Shown piece by piece: positions 1 through 7,915 of a DNA stretch of 11,898 nt. The notes under the pieces are model-generated. The model was not told the origin of the DNA. It did not search any database and saw nothing but the letters and a program-made list of their open reading frames with translations. A program made the position numbers and the translations under genes. The stretch is from Paraglaciecola arctica (GTDB lineage: Bacteria > Pseudomonadota > Gammaproteobacteria > Enterobacterales > Alteromonadaceae). Positions within the stretch are counted from its first letter, which is position 1, and every line of letters starts with the position of its first letter. The DNA is taken from contig QIJM01000439.1 in assembly GCA_003232445.1 (NCBI GenBank), forward strand, positions 1 to 11,898, given 5' to 3'.

Positions 1-17
1 TTCAATGGGATAAATAA

Positions 18-107
18 ATGTTAGCTGGGGTGATTTTAGCTGGCGGTAAGTCAAGCAGAATGGGTACAGACAAAAGTTTGTTAACATTACCGGGTAGCCA
101 ACACTGA
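18..107 (+). pseudogene. mobA: N-terminal fragment of molybdenum cofactor guanylyltransferase (mobA remnant)
   Basis: A 29-codon frame from ATG to TGA. Residues 6-19 carry the nucleotide-binding signature of the MobA-like NTP transferase family, LAGG-K-S-S-RMG-T-DK followed by a leucine-rich start. Intact MobA is close to 200 residues and transfers GMP from GTP to molybdopterin; here only the first strand and P-loop remain. Only 14 bases separate its stop from the end of kpsC on the other strand, so the rest of the gene is absent, not just out of frame. A weak GGA stands about 8 bases before the ATG. The fragment cannot be a working enzyme. Assignment rests on one short but highly characteristic motif; another nucleotidyltransferase of the same fold is the main alternative. 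Confidence 0.7.
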
Positions 108-121
108 ACACTTAGACTTGA

Positions 122-2131
122 TTAACGAAAAATCTCAAAAAAATACTTCGCCTTTAAAACATTCCGAGAAATAAATGATTGTTTTTTTATTCCGTCATTT
201 TTGATGTTGCTTAATATTGAAATTAGTACTTCAGGGCTTATCCAAAAACCCGTATACCAGTCAATGTAAAGCGGGTATTCAATTAATGCTACATAGACAA
301 GTTCTTTTAACGAACGTTGGGTTTCCCTTCGACTGGGTGGGTATCGATCAGTTGTTAAGCCCCAACCAGCATAAAAAGGTTGCCCCCATGTGTGAACTTT
401 TACATTCTGAACCAATGCCTCAAAGCCACTCAACGATGTCATTGTATGAAGTTCATCTATTTTTGGGTACAAACTCGTCAATGGTAAGTCAGTAACTATC
501 AAGTCAGTACACAATTCCAAACATTCCTTTGAAATAAGGCCTTCACGGTTTCCAGACACTACGTCAGGGTGAGGTTTATAAATAATGTGTGCTTTGGGAT
601 TGGCCTCACGCACAGCATTAAGTAGTGCTTCATTACTCTTAATATATGGGCTACCTGTAGTTATTGATGCATCACCATCAACTTGCCCAATCACTAAAAT
701 TACTATTTTGTTTTTTACACGCATTTCAAAATTGTCGGCTTGACCAACATTGTATTTACTGACACCAGAGCGACGAATAAGCTTAATTAATAACTCAGCC
801 CTACTTAGATTAATCTCCGTCAAGATAGAATTATTTAACATGGTTTCTATGTCAGAAGGTGAACGACTGTCAAAATAGATCCCCTGCTTATCAAAGGACA
901 AAGAAGAAGGCCGAGATAGATTGACGCCCAAACCACTGGAACGAATAAAACCATCTTCAACGCGAATACAATCAGTTAACTCAGGATACTTAGTCCCCCA
1001 AACCAATATTTTTTCATTGGAGGCTATGTTAACTGGAGGTTTACTAACAAAAAGAAGTTTGGACGCCAAATGCCGACAGAAATGTCGCATAAACGCACGT
1101 TTCCATAAAGAAAACCCGACTAAATATAGCCGACGAAAAGGCACGCTAGCTTTATACTGGAGGTTAATCAGTGCAAGTATATTTTCAAGATCACAAGCTT
1201 GCTGCGTAACAGGATCATAATATTTTGTGTATTTAATTAAGGCCGCATGCACTAACTGTTCAATTGTCGCTTTACCTCGTCGCTCACAAAATAAAACATC
1301 ATGTGTTAATCCCCACCCCGCGTAAAAAGGCAAACCAAAGCAATAAACAGGTTTATTATACAGCAACGCTTCAAAGCCCATTTGTGAAGATACCGTATAA
1401 ACCGCATCTACCGCTTTAATTAACGCATGAGGATGGCAATGTTCATCTAATATTTCTAATTGCGGTAAAACCAACTTCGCTTTTAACTGCGCTAACACAC
1501 CGAGCTTTTTGCCTAAACGGGTATCAGGGTGAGTACGTAATAATAATCGAGCATTAGGGTGATTTTTTTCGGCTTGGACAACCATGTTTATAAAACTATT
1601 TTGATCTGCCATTGCACCAGCAATAGATAAATCACCAGCAACTTGATCAACAATTAAAATACAAGGGCGTTTATCAGAGGATAACTTTTCAGTTAAAGCA
1701 GAGGGTAATTCAGCAGATTCATAACAATTGTATTTAGTGGCACCCATATCAACAATCGTATGAATAAGCCCTTGTGTGCGAACAAGTTCAACATTGCTAA
1801 GAGTTTCGCCAATATAAGACTCCAATAAGGAAGATTTACGGGCATCGTAATAAACACCTAACTCATCAGCAATTAAAGCAACGGCATGTCCATTACGAGC
1901 AGGGTGACCTATATAACCAATAAAGCCATCTTCAAGATGCAAATATTTCAGGTTATGAACGTCCGCAATTTTTTTGGCTTTTTGGGTATTAGCTTTAAAG
2001 CCCCAACCAACCACCACATCTTCTGGAGAATAGTTAACACGAGAAGAAAGCAAAGATAATTTTTGATTAAAACAATGTTCGACTAAAGCCTTACGTTTAA
2101 TGATTCCTTTAGATGTAGTCAAAAGTGTCAT
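122..2131 (-). CDS. kpsC: KpsC, dual-module capsule Kdo transferase
   Basis: Retaining beta-Kdo glycosyltransferase that extends the poly-Kdo linker begun by KpsS on lyso-phosphatidylglycerol; it acts at the cytoplasmic face of the inner membrane. The 669-residue product matches the family length (E. coli about 675) and holds two related modules. Module 1 has EDGF (67-70), QVAGDLSI (163-170), RTHPD (199-203), QMGFEAL (250-256) and FYAGWGLT (269-276). Module 2 repeats the order: VEDGFIRSSGLG (391-402), GQVDGDASI (482-490), KPHPD (519-523), LSGFEAL (567-573) and FYAGWGLT (586-593). In the family the two modules make different Kdo linkages; the divergence after EDGF between the modules fits that. 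An in-frame ATG at 2158 would add nine residues, but a strong GGAGGT five to six bases before the ATG at 2131 favours the shorter start. Last gene of the operon; the C-terminus is basic and ends with an FF-containing tail. Confidence 0.95.
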   Translation of the reverse strand: MTLLTTSKGIIKRKALVEHCFNQKLSLLSSRVNYSPEDVVVGWGFKANTQKAKKIADVHNLKYLHLEDGFIGYIGHPARNGHAVALIADELGVYYDARKSSLLESYIGETLSNVELVRTQGLIHTIVDMGATKYNCYESAELPSALTEKLSSDKRPCILIVDQVAGDLSIAGAMADQNSFINMVVQAEKNHPNARLLLRTHPDTRLGKKLGVLAQLKAKLVLPQLEILDEHCHPHALIKAVDAVYTVSSQMGFEALLYNKPVYCFGLPFYAGWGLTHDVLFCERRGKATIEQLVHAALIKYTKYYDPVTQQACDLENILALINLQYKASVPFRRLYLVGFSLWKRAFMRHFCRHLASKLLFVSKPPVNIASNEKILVWGTKYPELTDCIRVEDGFIRSSGLGVNLSRPSSLSFDKQGIYFDSRSPSDIETMLNNSILTEINLSRAELLIKLIRRSGVSKYNVGQADNFEMRVKNKIVILVIGQVDGDASITTGSPYIKSNEALLNAVREANPKAHIIYKPHPDVVSGNREGLISKECLELCTDLIVTDLPLTSLYPKIDELHTMTSLSGFEALVQNVKVHTWGQPFYAGWGLTTDRYPPSRRETQRSLKELVYVALIEYPLYIDWYTGFWISPEVLISILSNIKNDGIKKQSFISRNVLKAKYFFEIFR

Positions 2132-2135
2132 TGAT

Positions 2136-2141
2136 ACCTCC
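2136..2141 (-). promoter_or_regulatory. Ribosome binding site that decides the kpsC start
   Basis: GGAGGT on the minus strand, four bases upstream of the ATG at 2131 (TGGAGGT read with ATCA before the ATG). It lies inside the longer frame that opens at 2158, so it argues for 2131 as the true start. Confidence 0.75.
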
Positions 2142-2203
2142 AAAGCGGGTATAACCATTTAAATTACTTAATGTTAAATTCTTTATTTTTTGTCATTACC
2201 CCC

Positions 2204-4426
2204 CTAACGGATTGCATCTTTAAAAAAGGTAATAGGCTCTCTAATCAATTTCAAACTCTTTCTTTCTAATCTTTCTTTAAATGAACGCGATTTAAGAGAA
2301 TTATCTATTATTATTTTATTGGTGCTAAGTGATGGAGTTGGCGAATTATTGTCGCTAGTTCGTATAAAGTTTTTGGTATTCTTATTTTTTCTAGTTCGAA
2401 TCACACTAGGCAGAAATTCACCATAGGCTTTTGAGTTCCAAGGTACTTCTGCATCATCATATTGAAAAAACAATGTTCTACTACTTAATTGTTTTATTTC
2501 CGTGAAAATCAATTTTTCTGTAATAGAGCGTAAGGAACCATCTTCTTCTTTTCTAATATATGTAGAAGTATTGGCAAATGAATAAAAATCGTTTTTCAAA
2601 TATGCAATGAATTGAAGTGCTTTTTCCCAATCAACGCTTTGGGGTTCATTTATAAAAGTCATTACTTCATCTAAATTTGATGCCTTTTTATTTACACCTT
2701 CGATACCGTAAAAACAATCAGAAACATAGCAAAGTGGAGTTTTAAACAACATAGCTAAAACCCCGACTCCGGAGTTCATCAGTAAGGTTTTATCAGCTAA
2801 AGATAATAAATCGTATATATGTGTGTCATCTCCAACGAATATTACATCAGATCCAACAATGGGACGCTGAGTCTCGAGCGGGTGTTTTTTGGCTAAAACA
2901 ACCCATTCATTAGGATCAAGCTTCCGTTGCACATTTGTAACTAGCTCACAGAATTGTTCATATCCGCCTATATCGCCAGAGAAGTATTTAATTACCGTAT
3001 CACTTGGTCGTTGAAAAGGAATAAATAATACTTTTTTGTTACCTACTCGATAAAGCTTATCTAAATTTTCTCTTAACAAATCCTTGCCAACTCTAGCCCC
3101 ATTCTCTTCCAAAGTATGGCCGCACTCAATCAAATTATCTATATAGAAACTGGTTTCATCCAATACATCTCCTTGGATGTGTTGCCAATTTTGACAGTCA
3201 TATTTCGTACTGTCAGCATTAAACCCTGTTTCATCTATAAACCAAGCATCTGGTAATGCACCTCTTTCAAACACCATAAATGGAAAATTTGAATTTTTCG
3301 CCCACTTATAAAGTTGTAACCTTGTTTCATTTCCATATGGATTCCAAAAGAACAATTTTACAATATTGTTTCCGATAAGAAAGTTCTCGAACTCTTCGTT
3401 TGAATTAAAAGTGAATTCACTTCGATACTCTACCTCTCCTAGGTAAGGAAGAATCTGCCTAATAGATAGCCATGAGCGATCTCCTTTTACCCCAAGTATC
3501 AACGTTTTCTTATTTAAATTAAGGTCAGCTAAAGGCGAAGGTCCAATTTTATCTTGGTCATATTTCACCATTAAGTTAGTTAGTAGCTTTTTATTTCTCT
3601 GCATACTTCCATGATAACCACCTTTATTTGGTCTTGTGTGCCATATATGAATTAAAAAGAGAGAGGATCGCATCGCTATCTCTCCGTACAACCCAAATAA
3701 CGCTCTGAACCCCTCATATTCTATTGATTCATAATTCCCATTGTTCAAATAGTAATTGTTAGGCCTAGAGTACTTTGGGAAGTTGACTGCTAATCGATGA
3801 ATTAGCTCAAAGTCTTCGCATCCATGACCATAAAACTCTTTTCTGTGGCCCCCCAAAGACAAGTAATGATCTCTATTAACTACCATTACTGAAGTCGATG
3901 GTGTATAAGCGTCAATTTTTCCAAATGTCTGATATTCATGCCAGCGCCTAACTTGGTAAAAAGCTAGTTTTCTATCTATTTCTAGAAACTCATTGCTCCC
4001 ATTTTCACTAAGGTAAAAGCATGGAACAATGAAAAATGAATTGATATACACAGTCATCTTTCTTAATTTAATTTCGGAAACAATTTTTTCATAAAAATCG
4101 ACATCCCAAACTAAATCGACATCCATAAACATTATTATATCTGACAATGCATATTGAGCACCAAAATCACGGGCTGCACCTACAGAAAAAATCTCCCCCC
4201 TAGTATCGTGGAACAGATATTTTACGTTGTAGCTTTTACAGATGTTCTTTAGTATTGTTGAATATCGTTTATTACTTCCTGAGTCAATAATTAAAAAATT
4301 TATTAACTTTGCTCCATGAATTTCAGCTAATTGCCTTTTTAAATTCGATAGGACATATTCACGGTCTGAGCTTACCCGTATCGGAATTATTACAGAGAGC
4401 AATTCGTAACCGTTTACATTTTTCAT
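2204..4426 (-). CDS. Two-domain capsule polymerase: GT2-type GT-A domain plus Capsule_synth-like domain
   Basis: 740-residue glycosyltransferase, probably the enzyme that builds the serotype-specific chain. N-terminal part (about 8-290) is a GT-A fold of the GT2 kind: SVIIPIR opening (11-17), IIDSGS (46-51), metal-binding DVD (102-104), GCEDFELIHRL with the ED pair at 204-205, and HIWH (260-263), whose last His may bind the metal. The C-terminal part (about 306-620) resembles the capsule synthesis domain of KpsC/KpsS proteins: FERGALPDAWFID (386-398, compare FEEGYLRP in KpsS), KKHPLE (513-518) and NSGVGVLAMLF (551-561). The tail (680-740) is basic and ends in a REPxxFFKDA motif. GAGGTG overlapping the kpsD stop, 10 bases from the ATG, supports this start. 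The gene is visibly more AT-rich than kpsD to kpsM, as expected of a variable region. Sugar specificity cannot be read. A TagF-like polyol-phosphate transferase is less likely, since the C-terminal motifs are of Capsule_synth type. Confidence 0.8.
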   Translation of the reverse strand: MKNVNGYELLSVIIPIRVSSDREYVLSNLKRQLAEIHGAKLINFLIIDSGSNKRYSTILKNICKSYNVKYLFHDTRGEIFSVGAARDFGAQYALSDIIMFMDVDLVWDVDFYEKIVSEIKLRKMTVYINSFFIVPCFYLSENGSNEFLEIDRKLAFYQVRRWHEYQTFGKIDAYTPSTSVMVVNRDHYLSLGGHRKEFYGHGCEDFELIHRLAVNFPKYSRPNNYYLNNGNYESIEYEGFRALFGLYGEIAMRSSLFLIHIWHTRPNKGGYHGSMQRNKKLLTNLMVKYDQDKIGPSPLADLNLNKKTLILGVKGDRSWLSIRQILPYLGEVEYRSEFTFNSNEEFENFLIGNNIVKLFFWNPYGNETRLQLYKWAKNSNFPFMVFERGALPDAWFIDETGFNADSTKYDCQNWQHIQGDVLDETSFYIDNLIECGHTLEENGARVGKDLLRENLDKLYRVGNKKVLFIPFQRPSDTVIKYFSGDIGGYEQFCELVTNVQRKLDPNEWVVLAKKHPLETQRPIVGSDVIFVGDDTHIYDLLSLADKTLLMNSGVGVLAMLFKTPLCYVSDCFYGIEGVNKKASNLDEVMTFINEPQSVDWEKALQFIAYLKNDFYSFANTSTYIRKEEDGSLRSITEKLIFTEIKQLSSRTLFFQYDDAEVPWNSKAYGEFLPSVIRTRKNKNTKNFIRTSDNNSPTPSLSTNKIIIDNSLKSRSFKERLERKSLKLIREPITFFKDAIR

Positions 4427-4441
4427 ATAGCTAAACCACCT

Positions 4442-6064
4442 CTAAATTGCCAAAATCACAGCCGCACTGGCCGCAATTTGATAAATCACCTGGATGATAT
4501 CTTTGGTCAGCTGAAAGGATTTTTCGTCCGGTTTAGCTAATACAAAAATCTCATCACCTGCTGTTATTACTTTGTGTTTATTCAATCTTTCATTAACTGT
4601 TATTATGCTTCCATTAGGTTTCATGACTAACACATTTACATCGTCCATATCTAACATTGTGCCGCCTGCTTGTTGGATAAAGTCTTTTGCTGATAAGCCT
4701 GTTTGATAGGCGGTGGCAGTAGGGAATAAGACTTCGCCGTGCACCATTACAATATTTCGTTTTGCGGGGATCACCACTTTATCGCCTTGCTGCAAATAGA
4801 TGGGGTGACTGAGATTAAGGTGGGTTAACAGCACTTGCCCTTTGGGTTGTACTTTTTTAGCCTTGTCTATCCAAGTTAATATGGTTTCTGCTTCTTTACT
4901 GCGCAGCTGCGCAGCTTCATTAGTTTGTGATCGCGCCGTAAGTACACTTTGCTCTAATGCGGTTAGTGACTCTAATAACATAGCTTTTTGGCGCTCAGCT
5001 ACTGCAGGGCGAAATAACTGCATGGCTTGTCTATTCGAAAGAGGCGTAAAACTTATCTGTTCGATTAATTCTGTTAACGTAGCCCCCCAAGGCAAAACTA
5101 ACTCTTGCTGAGAGTTGTGCTCACCCATTACAGTCACGCTAATACTTTTAGCTCGAAGTTGTGAGCTAACTTTAATTAAAGTGCCAGGCTGCACCTCCAC
5201 GTTAGCCAACTCACTGATGGTATATTGACTAGCGACTACTTCTCGCCCTATGGGGGTCACCAAAGTAACATGGGTCGCTTTTTCTTTAATCGCCACCGAC
5301 TCTAAAATTTCATCTAAAAAGTTAGCACCTTGTTTAAGTTCATATTTACCGGTAAAGCCTACTTCGCCTTCTATATTAACTTCGGCTAATTTGGCTGCAA
5401 CAAAGATTAAGTCACCGTCTTGAAACTGGGTGTTAAGCAATTTACCCTGAGTTAAAAACGCATATAAATCGAAGGTATTTAATATTTTGTCATTACGTTT
5501 TATCTGAATATTGCGGTAACTACCAATATCAGGTCGAATGCCGCCAGCTTGATCAATAAAGGTTAATATACTGTCGGCACTATGACCTTGATACAATCCT
5601 GGCTTTGATACTGTGCCAGACACAAATACTTTTACTTGTTCGCTAGTAGCTAAGTTGGCGTACACCTCGACATTAGATTTATATACCCGTTTTATTGATT
5701 TTTTAACCACTTCGTTTAATTGACTATTCTTAACACCTTTAACTAATACTGGCCCCACCTTCGGTATAAAAATATTGCCATGCACATCGACTACTAGTTC
5801 GCCTTGATAATCTAATCCACCCCATAACTGCACTAGTACTTTGTCTCCTATGGACAGATGGTAGTGGGGATTAAAACCACTAAAACCGACTTTGCTAAAA
5901 TTACCTTTAAATAACCAATCACCATAGGTATTGCTAGGCTTGATTTGGGTCAGTGCATTAGGCTGCACCTCTGCTTCTTGGGCTAAGGTTACGGCTGATT
6001 TTGCCACGCGGGTAACACTGGTTAACACAAGTGCCAGTAACATCCCGATATAAACCAGTTTCAT
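4442..6064 (-). CDS. kpsD: KpsD, outer-membrane/periplasmic polysaccharide export protein
   Basis: Export protein of the Wza/KpsD (OPX) family that forms the outer-membrane end of the capsule conduit together with KpsE. 540 residues (E. coli about 558). A signal peptide occupies about 1-24 (positive start, hydrophobic LLALVLT core, likely cleavage near residues 23-24); there is no lipobox cysteine, as in classic KpsD and unlike lipoprotein Wza. A polysaccharide export domain begins near SIGDKVLVQLWG (71-82) and includes GNIFIPKVGPV (96-106). SLBB-like beta-grasp segments follow, with VFVSGTVSKPGLY (147-158), a middle one near 229-300 and a last one with MVHGEVLFPTATAY (440-453) and QAGG (465-468). 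A helical, charged stretch lies at about 345-405. The C-terminus (about 518-540) is hydrophobic. The ATG overlaps the kpsE stop as ATGA, and AAGGAG stands 8 bases upstream, so coupled translation is likely. Confidence 0.94.
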   Translation of the reverse strand: MKLVYIGMLLALVLTSVTRVAKSAVTLAQEAEVQPNALTQIKPSNTYGDWLFKGNFSKVGFSGFNPHYHLSIGDKVLVQLWGGLDYQGELVVDVHGNIFIPKVGPVLVKGVKNSQLNEVVKKSIKRVYKSNVEVYANLATSEQVKVFVSGTVSKPGLYQGHSADSILTFIDQAGGIRPDIGSYRNIQIKRNDKILNTFDLYAFLTQGKLLNTQFQDGDLIFVAAKLAEVNIEGEVGFTGKYELKQGANFLDEILESVAIKEKATHVTLVTPIGREVVASQYTISELANVEVQPGTLIKVSSQLRAKSISVTVMGEHNSQQELVLPWGATLTELIEQISFTPLSNRQAMQLFRPAVAERQKAMLLESLTALEQSVLTARSQTNEAAQLRSKEAETILTWIDKAKKVQPKGQVLLTHLNLSHPIYLQQGDKVVIPAKRNIVMVHGEVLFPTATAYQTGLSAKDFIQQAGGTMLDMDDVNVLVMKPNGSIITVNERLNKHKVITAGDEIFVLAKPDEKSFQLTKDIIQVIYQIAASAAVILAI

Positions 6065-7260
6065 TCAGCATGCTCCTTGATGATCGCCATAATAAGTTTT
6101 GCTAACAAATACATGATCAGTAAACTAACAAACCAGGTAAATATGCTGTACAGCCGTTTAGGGTAGCTGGCTTCTTGGGCTACTTTGGCCGACTGAATAA
6201 TCAGTAGATGTTTAAGTTTTTGATAAGCCTCTACTCTGGTTGACTCTAACCCTACCAAGGCATTTTTGTAGAGTTGTAAGGCTAATTCAGTATTGAGTTT
6301 TACTTCTTGAAAGGCAGAATTGATTTTGTTTAGTGAACTCGCATCATCTGTCGTTAAACGGGCTTGCTCTTCTAATAATTGGGCTTTTAAAGCGTTAATA
6401 TTATTTTGTTTTGTCACTACCTCAGACGCGTTTTTTTGCATAAAACTCAATAGGATTTTAAGCTCAGACTCTAAAATAACTAACGACGATTCAAGTTGGT
6501 TAATCACTTGTACCAAAGCGCCGCTCTGTTGCTCTGGGTTAAATAATTTATTGGTGTCTTGAAACAACACTAAAGCAGTTTGTTGTTGTAAAAATGTTGC
6601 ATGGGCCCGAGATACTTCAAGCTTGGCGTAATTCATTTGGTTGTTTACCATCTTGACCCCAAGTTGATTTATAAACGCTTCACTTTCCACTAAGATTTGT
6701 TGCGCAATTTGTTGTGAATAATCGGGTGAAAATGTTTGTACTTCTAATGTTAAAATACCTGCCCTCTCGTCGTAACTTAGTGTTGTGTGTGCTTGATAAT
6801 ATGCCAAATATTCTTCGGCGGTGGCGTTTTGAATTAAGCGACTAAACCAATCCCATTCTGTTAAAGCATAATGCTTTTGTAATTGTAATTTTGTATCGAG
6901 TCTTTCTGCTAATTCACGCGATTCTATAAAAGCTATAATGATATAGGCATCTTTACTGCTTGGTGATGTCGCCCCTAAAGATGCTAACCCACCTAAGGTC
7001 ACTTCTTGTCCATTGGCCTGTTCGACCACAAATATCGCTTGGCTGACATAACGAGGCGAGGCAATTAAACTGTAATAAACAACCACCAACAGTGATGTTA
7101 GTAAAATCAATAAAAACGAGCCAAAACGTGCCCAAGTGGCATAAGCAGTTTTTATCGTTTTTAGGTAAGCTTGCGAGTCTTTGACAAATAACAAAGGCTG
7201 CGTTTTTAACTTTCGTAATTTACGCTGGGTGTTCGAAAGCGGATTATTAGTGTGTGACAT
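6061..7260 (-). CDS. kpsE: KpsE, inner-membrane polysaccharide co-polymerase/adaptor of capsule export
   Basis: Periplasmic adaptor of the PCP-3 family (KpsE/BexC/CtrB) that links the KpsMT transporter to KpsD. 399 residues against about 382 in E. coli. Layout is the classic one: a cytoplasmic basic N-terminus, a first membrane helix at about 47-66, SPRYVS (68-73) just outside it, a large periplasmic domain with LSYDERAGIL (161-170) and FSPDYSQ (177-183), a long heptad-rich coiled-coil region at about 205-335, KTRVEA-like STRVEAYQKL (340-349), the proline-containing QEASYPKRLY (362-371) before the second membrane helix (about 372-394), and a short charged C-terminus. The ATG lies 14 bases inside the end of kpsT and has no clear Shine-Dalgarno sequence, so it probably depends on ribosomes finishing kpsT. 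Confidence 0.95.
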   Translation of the reverse strand: MSHTNNPLSNTQRKLRKLKTQPLLFVKDSQAYLKTIKTAYATWARFGSFLLILLTSLLVVVYYSLIASPRYVSQAIFVVEQANGQEVTLGGLASLGATSPSSKDAYIIIAFIESRELAERLDTKLQLQKHYALTEWDWFSRLIQNATAEEYLAYYQAHTTLSYDERAGILTLEVQTFSPDYSQQIAQQILVESEAFINQLGVKMVNNQMNYAKLEVSRAHATFLQQQTALVLFQDTNKLFNPEQQSGALVQVINQLESSLVILESELKILLSFMQKNASEVVTKQNNINALKAQLLEEQARLTTDDASSLNKINSAFQEVKLNTELALQLYKNALVGLESTRVEAYQKLKHLLIIQSAKVAQEASYPKRLYSIFTWFVSLLIMYLLAKLIMAIIKEHAE

Positions 7261-7915
7261 AGCAGGATTGGTACTCTTGTATCGCGTGATCTATTTCTTC
7301 AAAATAATGTAAATTTTGATCTTTTATTACCAAACCTGCTTGGCAGTATTTTTTAAGTTCACTGGTCGAATGGTTAACCATGATCACTTTAGTATTCTCA
7401 TATTTATCTTTTAGCACCTTTTCGCTTTTTTTCTTAAAATTTGTATCTCCTACTGCTGTTAGCTCATCTACTAATAATACGTCGAAATCAAAGTCGAAGG
7501 CCATGGTTAAACCAAAGGCCACCCTGGCGCGCATACCATTGGAGTAGGTTTTAACTGGCTCGTCAAAATAAATGCCAATTTCTGCAAATTCGCTAACCTT
7601 TTCTTCAACCACTTTGGTGTCGGTAAAACCATGAATACGGGCTACAAAACGCACATTTTCACGGCCACTCATAGAGCCCTGTAATCCACCACGCAAACCT
7701 AAAGGCCAACTTATTTTAAGGGGACTGACTACTTTACCTTTTGATGGGTAATCGGCACCGCCCAATATTTTAATCAAGGTTGATTTGCCTGCACCATTAG
7801 GGCCTAACACCCCTATACTTTTATCCATTGGTAGACTTAAATTTACATCTTTGAAGATATAACGCCGCCCTTGTTTGGTGGGGTACGACTTGCTGAGTTG
7901 TTTAAGAGTGATCAT
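7247..7915 (-). CDS. kpsT: KpsT, ATP-binding subunit of the capsule ABC transporter
   Basis: ATPase that powers export of the lipid-linked capsule chain through KpsM. From the ATG at 7915 the product is 222 residues, matching the family (E. coli 219). Walker A GPNGAGKST (38-46), ABC signature in KpsT form YSNGMRAR (124-131), Walker B VLLVDE (146-151) with the catalytic Glu at 151, ELTAVGD D-loop (151-157) and the switch His in VNHS (180-183) are all intact. It lacks the C-terminal carbohydrate-binding domain of Wzt-type O-antigen ATPases, fitting a capsule transporter. A longer open frame runs upstream to 8002, but its first 29 codons lie within kpsM and look nothing like the family; the TGATG junction with the kpsM stop and a GAGG 11 bases upstream support 7915. 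Confidence 0.96.
   Translation of the reverse strand: MITLKQLSKSYPTKQGRRYIFKDVNLSLPMDKSIGVLGPNGAGKSTLIKILGGADYPSKGKVVSPLKISWPLGLRGGLQGSMSGRENVRFVARIHGFTDTKVVEEKVSEFAEIGIYFDEPVKTYSNGMRARVAFGLTMAFDFDFDVLLVDELTAVGDTNFKKKSEKVLKDKYENTKVIMVNHSTSELKKYCQAGLVIKDQNLHYFEEIDHAIQEYQSCYVTH

Noticed and set aside
42..52. GGCGGTAAGTC, similar to the ops (RfaH) element core
   Set aside because: It is the coding sequence of the mobA P-loop, on the strand opposite to the capsule genes and at their far 3' end, and it departs from the ops consensus after the seventh base.
217..495. Plus-strand frame of 92 codons inside kpsC
   Set aside because: It is the shadow of the conserved second module of KpsC and shows no domain or start signal. 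The plus-strand frames at 921-1220, 4842-5111, 6320-6562, 8477-8848, 9190-9429 and 9502-9801 are rejected for the same reason.
2160..2203. Ten-codon frame between the polymerase and kpsC, after a GGGGG run
   Set aside because: Too short to support, with the G run too close to the ATG, and not needed to explain kpsC, which has its own strong ribosome binding site.
2204..3520. TagF-like glycerophosphotransferase as identity of the polymerase C-terminal domain
   Set aside because: The motifs seen (FERGALPDAWFID, KKHPLE, NSGVGVLAMLF) match the Capsule_synth pattern shared with KpsS and KpsC, not the TagF pattern.
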